Positions 32,448-36,631 of a stretch of DNA of 36,631 nucleotides are shown here, piece by piece. Under the pieces are notes generated by a model. The model was not told the origin of the DNA. It saw only the letters and a program-made list of their open reading frames with translations, and did not search any database. Position 1 is the stretch's first letter. Each line of letters begins with the position of its first letter. Source of the DNA: an uncultured Prevotellaceae bacterium (GTDB lineage: Bacteria > Bacteroidota > Bacteroidia > Bacteroidales > Bacteroidaceae); the NCBI GenBank assembly GCA_946405805.1, contig CAMJIL010000023.1, positions 1 to 36,631 of the forward strand, in the 5' to 3' direction. The translations under genes were made by a program, and so were the position numbers.

Positions 32448-35076
32448 TATTTCGCAGTATATTGGCTCCACATGGCTTATTCTGGCTATGTGGAGCCTTT
32501 TGTTATGTACACCTGCTATGGCAGATAGAACCATAGCCTATGAGGTGTTACAGATGGACTCCTGTCGCATGAGAGCTGACAGCAAGGAGTTTTACCTGCA
32601 CAAATACAATTTCGACAAACACATTGACAAAGCCACTCCTGCAGAGCGGATACAAGCCCAGCTCATCTATGCTGACTATCTGTTGCAGATGAGACAATTT
32701 CAAGAAGCCCGTGCAGTAGTCGATTCTGTTGCTCCACATGTGGCATATACCGATTCCCTTCTCTTCCTTAATTATCTTTATCATCAGGGAAAAGTAAGTT
32801 TCATTCCCATAAACATCCAGAAGAACAAAGCTCTCATACAGAAGGGCTACGATGCGCTGGTACAGTGTTACATCTTGTCAACAAGAAAGAAAATAGATGA
32901 ATACCGCGCACTCTCTATGCAAGCCCTTAGTATGTATTTTTCATACGATAGCATCTTTGCTATTGTCCGCGCCTTTGATGCTCCTTCAATACGATATATA
33001 AATGAGTATAATGTTCCTGACTCGCTATTGGCAGGAAACCTTGCAGAACGTACTCTGAGCATACTTCTCAATGGCAACAATGCATATCAGATTGCTGATG
33101 CCTGGCGCAATCTCAGCACTTGTTATTTTCGCATTGGTGAACCCCGGAAGTCTGTTGAATGCCTGAATATGGCACTAGCCAATCCTGCTATTAACAATAT
33201 GCCGGAACTGAAGACTTCCATAGCAGAGCAGATGTCTCTCTCCTACTCTGCTATGGATGATAAATTTCATAGTGACTATTACAGAAATATGTATCTCGAC
33301 TTGCAGGATAGCACACGACAGGACAGGCAACTTGAGGCACGAGCATTGGCACTCGACCAAACCACCAGTCGTATATGGATTCTTGTTTATATAGCCTGCG
33401 GAGTATTCATACTGCTGCTGATTTCTATCATTACCCTCATCCATAACCATAAAGCAAACAAAATAAAGAAGGCTGATTTCGAAGAGTTGGAAGAGAAACT
33501 GGCTCTTATGAAGTTAGAGAATTCCAAAGGCATTCGTGCTATGGTAGAACAGCGTGCCTGTGTTCAGGTGATAAATGGTATGTTGCCACTTATCGAACGC
33601 ATGGGACAGGCTGCCAAAACAGGAAAGATGGATTACTGTCAGGAACTGGCTCATGAGATAGATCGCCAGAATAATATGCTGACAGAATGGATAAAGATGC
33701 GAAGGGGCGACATTCGTCCACACATAGAAAATGTAAACCTCAGCGATATCTTCTCCGTAATTAAAAAGACATCTACAGCAACAACAAAAACAAACATAAA
33801 GACAGACTCTTCTGCTGTTGTAAAAGCTGACAAATCCCTTACCCTGTTCCTCGTAAACACTCTTGTTGACAATGCCCGCAAAAGTGGTGCTACAGAAATA
33901 GATGTTAATGCTACGACAGGTAGCAACTATGCTGAGATAAGTGTCACAGACAATGGTAAGGGAATGACAGAAGAACAACTGGCTCACCTCTTTGAATATA
34001 AACAGATTGATGGCAAGGGTGGCTTCGGACTCCAGAACTGTCGTGGAATCATAGATCGTTACAAGAAGATTTCTTCTCTCTTTTCTGTCTGCATGATAAG
34101 TGCAAAGTCTGCTCTTGGAAAAGGTACTACAATATCATTTCGTCTTCCGCTCGTAAAAAGCATTATCATAGCTCTTGTCTCCCTCCTCAGCATCAGTATG
34201 CAAGCCAAGGAGATAGACAGATATGCAGACAGCCTTTATAATTGTAATATACAGGGAAGATATTCCGATGCCCTACTCTATGCTGACTCCTGTCGGGCCC
34301 TCAGTCAAGATGCTGACTCCATTGTCATGCTTTCTGTGTATAATGAGGAAGCTGTGGCATCTCTTGCTATGCACCAATGGACACGCTATCATAACAGTAA
34401 TTGGCAATATACCCTACTCTATCGCGAACTGACAGCTGATAAGTCGCTGCCCGATTATTATCGCAGTATGCAACGGGCAGAGTTGCAGGCCAATATAGCA
34501 ATGCTGGTAGTCCTTATCCTTATTCTTTCACTCATACCATTTGTGTGGTATCTTTATCTAAGACCTATCGTCATACAACGTCGAAAGGAACGTGAACGCA
34601 GGAATAATCTTGAGGAAGAGATAGCAGCATTGAAACAGGAGAACGAACGCCTGCATGTCACTTCCAGCATCACTGACAATCAGTTGTCAACAGTAAAGCA
34701 TGAAACGATGTATTATCCTTCTCGCATACTACAGCTTATCAGCAATGATGCCCCACAGGAGGATATATCAAATGCCATAGAATATTATAGGGAACTGTGT
34801 CTGATGCTCACATCAAAGGTGTTAAAGCAAAAGCCGATGAATTCTGATACATTGCAGGAATTACGTGATTTCCTCAAACTTCTCATGAAGCGTCATAAGG
34901 ATGATCCTCTGACAGAAGAGCAGGTATCAAAACTCTTTACCATCGATACTCCTCATACCGACTATCTCGTAATGCGACAGATAATGCGTGAAATTGGAGA
35001 GATAACCCACAATCGCAATTCCGGCATCTCTGCCATATACCAAAACGGAAAAGCAACGATAACTCCTAACTTTTAA
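32431..35076 (+). CDS. large membrane sensor kinase-like protein with unusual domain order
   Basis: An 881-residue membrane protein. Order seen: signal or anchor about 11-31; a helical TPR-like exported part to about 310 ([31 protein letters not shown]); membrane helix about 315-337; coiled coil; a HATPase domain with N-box around Asn481 ([11 protein letters not shown]), G1 DNGKGM at 507 and G2 GGFGLQN at 530, ending near 575. Then a second hydrophobic helix about 577-592, a second TPR-like part, a fourth helix about 688-711, a coiled coil and an H-box-like [12 protein letters not shown] with His757. It resembles the DUF5112/DUF5113 proteins of Bacteroidales, an assignment from memory. Start at the ATG at 32431, overlapping eda by 17 nt; the frame is open further upstream only as a shadow of eda. 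No response regulator is adjacent. Confidence 0.75.
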   Translation: MQLRHNISQYIGSTWLILAMWSLLLCTPAMADRTIAYEVLQMDSCRMRADSKEFYLHKYNFDKHIDKATPAERIQAQLIYADYLLQMRQFQEARAVVDSVAPHVAYTDSLLFLNYLYHQGKVSFIPINIQKNKALIQKGYDALVQCYILSTRKKIDEYRALSMQALSMYFSYDSIFAIVRAFDAPSIRYINEYNVPDSLLAGNLAERTLSILLNGNNAYQIADAWRNLSTCYFRIGEPRKSVECLNMALANPAINNMPELKTSIAEQMSLSYSAMDDKFHSDYYRNMYLDLQDSTRQDRQLEARALALDQTTSRIWILVYIACGVFILLLISIITLIHNHKANKIKKADFEELEEKLALMKLENSKGIRAMVEQRACVQVINGMLPLIERMGQAAKTGKMDYCQELAHEIDRQNNMLTEWIKMRRGDIRPHIENVNLSDIFSVIKKTSTATTKTNIKTDSSAVVKADKSLTLFLVNTLVDNARKSGATEIDVNATTGSNYAEISVTDNGKGMTEEQLAHLFEYKQIDGKGGFGLQNCRGIIDRYKKISSLFSVCMISAKSALGKGTTISFRLPLVKSIIIALVSLLSISMQAKEIDRYADSLYNCNIQGRYSDALLYADSCRALSQDADSIVMLSVYNEEAVASLAMHQWTRYHNSNWQYTLLYRELTADKSLPDYYRSMQRAELQANIAMLVVLILILSLIPFVWYLYLRPIVIQRRKERERRNNLEEEIAALKQENERLHVTSSITDNQLSTVKHETMYYPSRILQLISNDAPQEDISNAIEYYRELCLMLTSKVLKQKPMNSDTLQELRDFLKLLMKRHKDDPLTEEQVSKLFTIDTPHTDYLVMRQIMREIGEITHNRNSGISAIYQNGKATITPNF

Positions 35077-35115
35077 TTATAAATTTTCAATTCTCAATTA
35101 TCAATTATCAATTGT
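35074..35115 (+). repeat. heptamer array bridging kinase stop and mnmE start
   Basis: TAATTAT, AAATTTT, CAATTCT, CAATTAT, CAATTAT, CAATTGT in register. It begins with the kinase-like gene stop (35074-35076) and holds the TTG start of mnmE (35112-35114). Confidence 0.85.
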
Positions 35116-36431
35116 CAACAATAGCAGCCATAGCAACAGCACCAGGTGGTGCAATAGGTATCATCCGTGTTTCAGGAACTGAGGCCATAAATATCGTCAA
35201 TAGTGTTTTCTCCAAAGACATACTTGATGCAAAAGGATATTCTCTGCACTATGGACAAATAGTAGAAAAATCTCCCCTCGGGGAGATGGAGAGGGGGCCC
35301 CACATCATCGATGACGTCCTCGTCAGTGTCTTTCGCTCTCCTCATTCCTATACAGGAGAGGATTCTATAGAGATATCCTGTCATGGTTCCAGATATATCC
35401 TTGAGACGATTCTCTCACTATTGATAGAGAAAGGATGTCTTCTGGCGCAACCAGGTGAATTCACACAACGTGCTTTTCTCAATGGTAAGATGGACCTCAC
35501 ACAGGCAGAAGCTGTTGCAGACCTTATAGCATCATCCAATGCCTCACAACATCGCATTGCCATAAACCAGATGCGTGGAGGAATAACATCGCGCCTGCAC
35601 GAATTGCGTGACAAACTGCTGCATCTCACTTCTCTCTTGGAACTGGAGTTGGATTTTTCCGATCATGAGGAATTGGAGTTTGCTGACCGTTCAGAATTGG
35701 AGGATGTGGCTCTTACCATAGAACAGGAGATAACAAAACTGTTAGAATCTTTCTCAGCCGGTAATGCCATAAAGAATGGTATTCCTGTAGCTATTATTGG
35801 TGCTCCTAACGTTGGAAAATCTACTCTTCTTAATGCACTCCTTGGTGACGACCGAGCTATTGTGAGTGATATTCAGGGCACCACTCGAGACCTCATCGAA
35901 GACACCATAACCATCGAAGGACGTCTTTTCCGTTTCATTGATACAGCAGGCATTCGACATACAGACGATACAATAGAAAATCTTGGTATTGAACGCTCCC
36001 TGAAAGCAGCAAAGAAAGCTCGCATTATCATCCTCATGCGTGATGATAAACACGATTATCCAGAACTACCTCAGCCTTCAGCCCTCAGCCCTCAGCCCCC
36101 CGTTATCATTAAAATTCACAACAAGTCTGATAATTTCCAGGCTCTTAATGGTATCGGTATTGACGAACTGAAACAGAAGTTGGTATATTCTGCACCATCC
36201 AATGACGATGCTGTTGTTGTCAACCAACGTCATAAGGAAGCCCTCACAATGGCGTTGGCAGATATCCAGCGTGCCATAGCAGCTCTCAAACAAGGCCTTA
36301 GTGGCGACCTGGTATCAGAAGACCTCCGCCTCTGCATCCAACACCTTGCAGATATCCTCGGTGGCGAAGGCACCATCACTACCCCAGAAGTCCTCGCCAA
36401 CATCTTCAAACACTTCTGCGTGGGTAAATAG
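35112..36431 (+). CDS. mnmE: tRNA modification GTPase MnmE, with two repeat-derived insertions
   Basis: A 439-residue GTPase that, with MnmG, modifies the wobble uridine of certain tRNAs. The start is TTG (35112), just before TIAAIATAPGGAIGIIRVSG. The N-terminal folate-binding domain (SPHSYTGEDSIEISCHGS) is followed by a helical domain with an inserted G domain: G1 GAPNVGKST (230-238), G3 DTAGI, G4 NKSD; the C-terminus ends FCVGK as expected (C-x-G-K). Two stretches look foreign: SPLGEMERGPH near residues 54-64, from GC-rich DNA with a palindrome, and QPSALSPQPP near 320-329, from a TCAGCCC heptamer array just before the G4 strand. The frame is intact, so the protein probably works. Confidence 0.95.
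   Translation: MSTIAAIATAPGGAIGIIRVSGTEAINIVNSVFSKDILDAKGYSLHYGQIVEKSPLGEMERGPHIIDDVLVSVFRSPHSYTGEDSIEISCHGSRYILETILSLLIEKGCLLAQPGEFTQRAFLNGKMDLTQAEAVADLIASSNASQHRIAINQMRGGITSRLHELRDKLLHLTSLLELELDFSDHEELEFADRSELEDVALTIEQEITKLLESFSAGNAIKNGIPVAIIGAPNVGKSTLLNALLGDDRAIVSDIQGTTRDLIEDTITIEGRLFRFIDTAGIRHTDDTIENLGIERSLKAAKKARIIILMRDDKHDYPELPQPSALSPQPPVIIKIHNKSDNFQALNGIGIDELKQKLVYSAPSNDDAVVVNQRHKEALTMALADIQRAIAALKQGLSGDLVSEDLRLCIQHLADILGGEGTITTPEVLANIFKHFCVGK
35271..35300 (+). repeat. GC-rich palindromic repeat inside mnmE
   Basis: The arms TCTCCCC and GGGGAGA (35271-35286) form a perfect 7-bp hairpin, followed by a G-rich stretch to GGGGGCCCC. The composition matches the intergenic GC-rich elements at 7603-7693 and 26998-27033. 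It encodes a stretch that usual MnmE proteins lack. Confidence 0.55.
36071..36098 (+). repeat. heptamer array of 4 units inside mnmE
   Basis: TCAGCCT, then TCAGCCC three times, in register. It encodes a Pro/Ser/Gln stretch a few residues before the G4 motif NKSD. Confidence 0.85.
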
Positions 36432-36631
36432 AGAGTAATACATTGATTATTAAATAGTTATAACGCTTTGTTAGAGTATTTTAATAAATATGATAATTGT
36501 CTAATTATCAGCTGTTTGCAAAAATCTGCAAATAAAAATTATCACATTTTGTGACGAATTTCATTAGAAGTGACCCTAAAAATCTGCAAATATCCGATAC
36601 TCATTTTGAGGGTAGTTGTCACCTGATATTT
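36432..36631. other. non-coding end of the window with a repeat pair
   Basis: No gene is seen. AAAATCTGCAAATA occurs twice as a direct repeat (36521-36534 and 36579-36592). Between and after them GTGACCCTAAAA (36570-36581) and TTTTGAGGGTAGTTGTCAC (36604-36622) form an imperfect inverted pair. This could be a regulatory region or the edge of a mobile element beyond the window. Confidence 0.4.

Noticed and set aside
34141..34230. Two separate kinase genes joined by a sequencing error
   Set aside because: The frame is open through the junction with normal codon use, and there is no candidate stop or start there. Treated as one gene, though the fusion is unusual.

Overview
The window looks like a chromosome segment of a Prevotella-type (order Bacteroidales) bacterium. 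The grounds are: promoters of the Bacteroidetes form (TTTG, about 20 nt, TAnnTTTG), no Shine-Dalgarno dependence, an lpxC-fabZ fusion gene, a C10 (streptopain-like) protease with a DLQGR/GIYI-type C-terminus, and a xylanase-feruloyl esterase fusion of the kind known from Prevotella. No rRNA, tRNA, CRISPR array, transposase or phage gene was recognised.

Layout. 1-841: end of an unidentified small membrane protein gene, then about 630 nt of non-coding DNA full of hairpins and short repeats. 842-2962: secreted C10 peptidase. 3167-4525 (-): MATE exporter with its own promoter. 4595-10762 (-): a three-gene secreted xylan/arabinoxylan operon (esterase-GH10-CE1 fusion, then two GH43 enzymes) with no SusC/SusD pair in view. 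11008-11445 (-): small lysozyme-like wall enzyme. 11764-26997 (+): a long housekeeping run, purM-prfA-small ORF-pyrF-lpxD-lpxC/fabZ-lpxA-miaA-pbp1A-GHL10 hydrolase-glyA-map-tsaD-pncC, with many start/stop overlaps, combining nucleotide synthesis, translation and tRNA modification, lipid A and peptidoglycan. 27092-27781 (-): SGNH hydrolase. 27819-32447: hexuronate catabolism, with lacI-type regulator and uxaA on the minus strand diverging from kdgK-eda on the plus strand (altronate to KDG to KDPG to pyruvate plus glyceraldehyde 3-phosphate). 32431-35076: a large membrane kinase-like protein overlapping eda. 35112-36431: mnmE. 36432-36631: non-coding, with a repeat pair.

The most unusual signal is not a gene. 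At about 18 places there are short arrays whose repeat period is 7 nt, although the heptamer differs between sites (AACCTTT/AACCGTT, AAACTTT/AAACGTT, AATTGAC/AATTGAT, CAACTCT/CACCTGT, AGTTGAG, TCAGCCC). Most arrays touch gene boundaries so closely that they contain stop codons (first gene, pyrF, the GHL10 gene, tsaD, uxaA, the lysozyme-like gene) or start codons (eda, mnmE, one GH43). At three places they lie inside coding sequence: in tsaD, beside the G4 motif of mnmE, and in the signal peptide of a GH43 enzyme. A second GC-rich repeat appears to have entered mnmE near its N-terminus. This suggests an active process of heptamer array formation that coding sequences tolerate when frame and stop codons allow.
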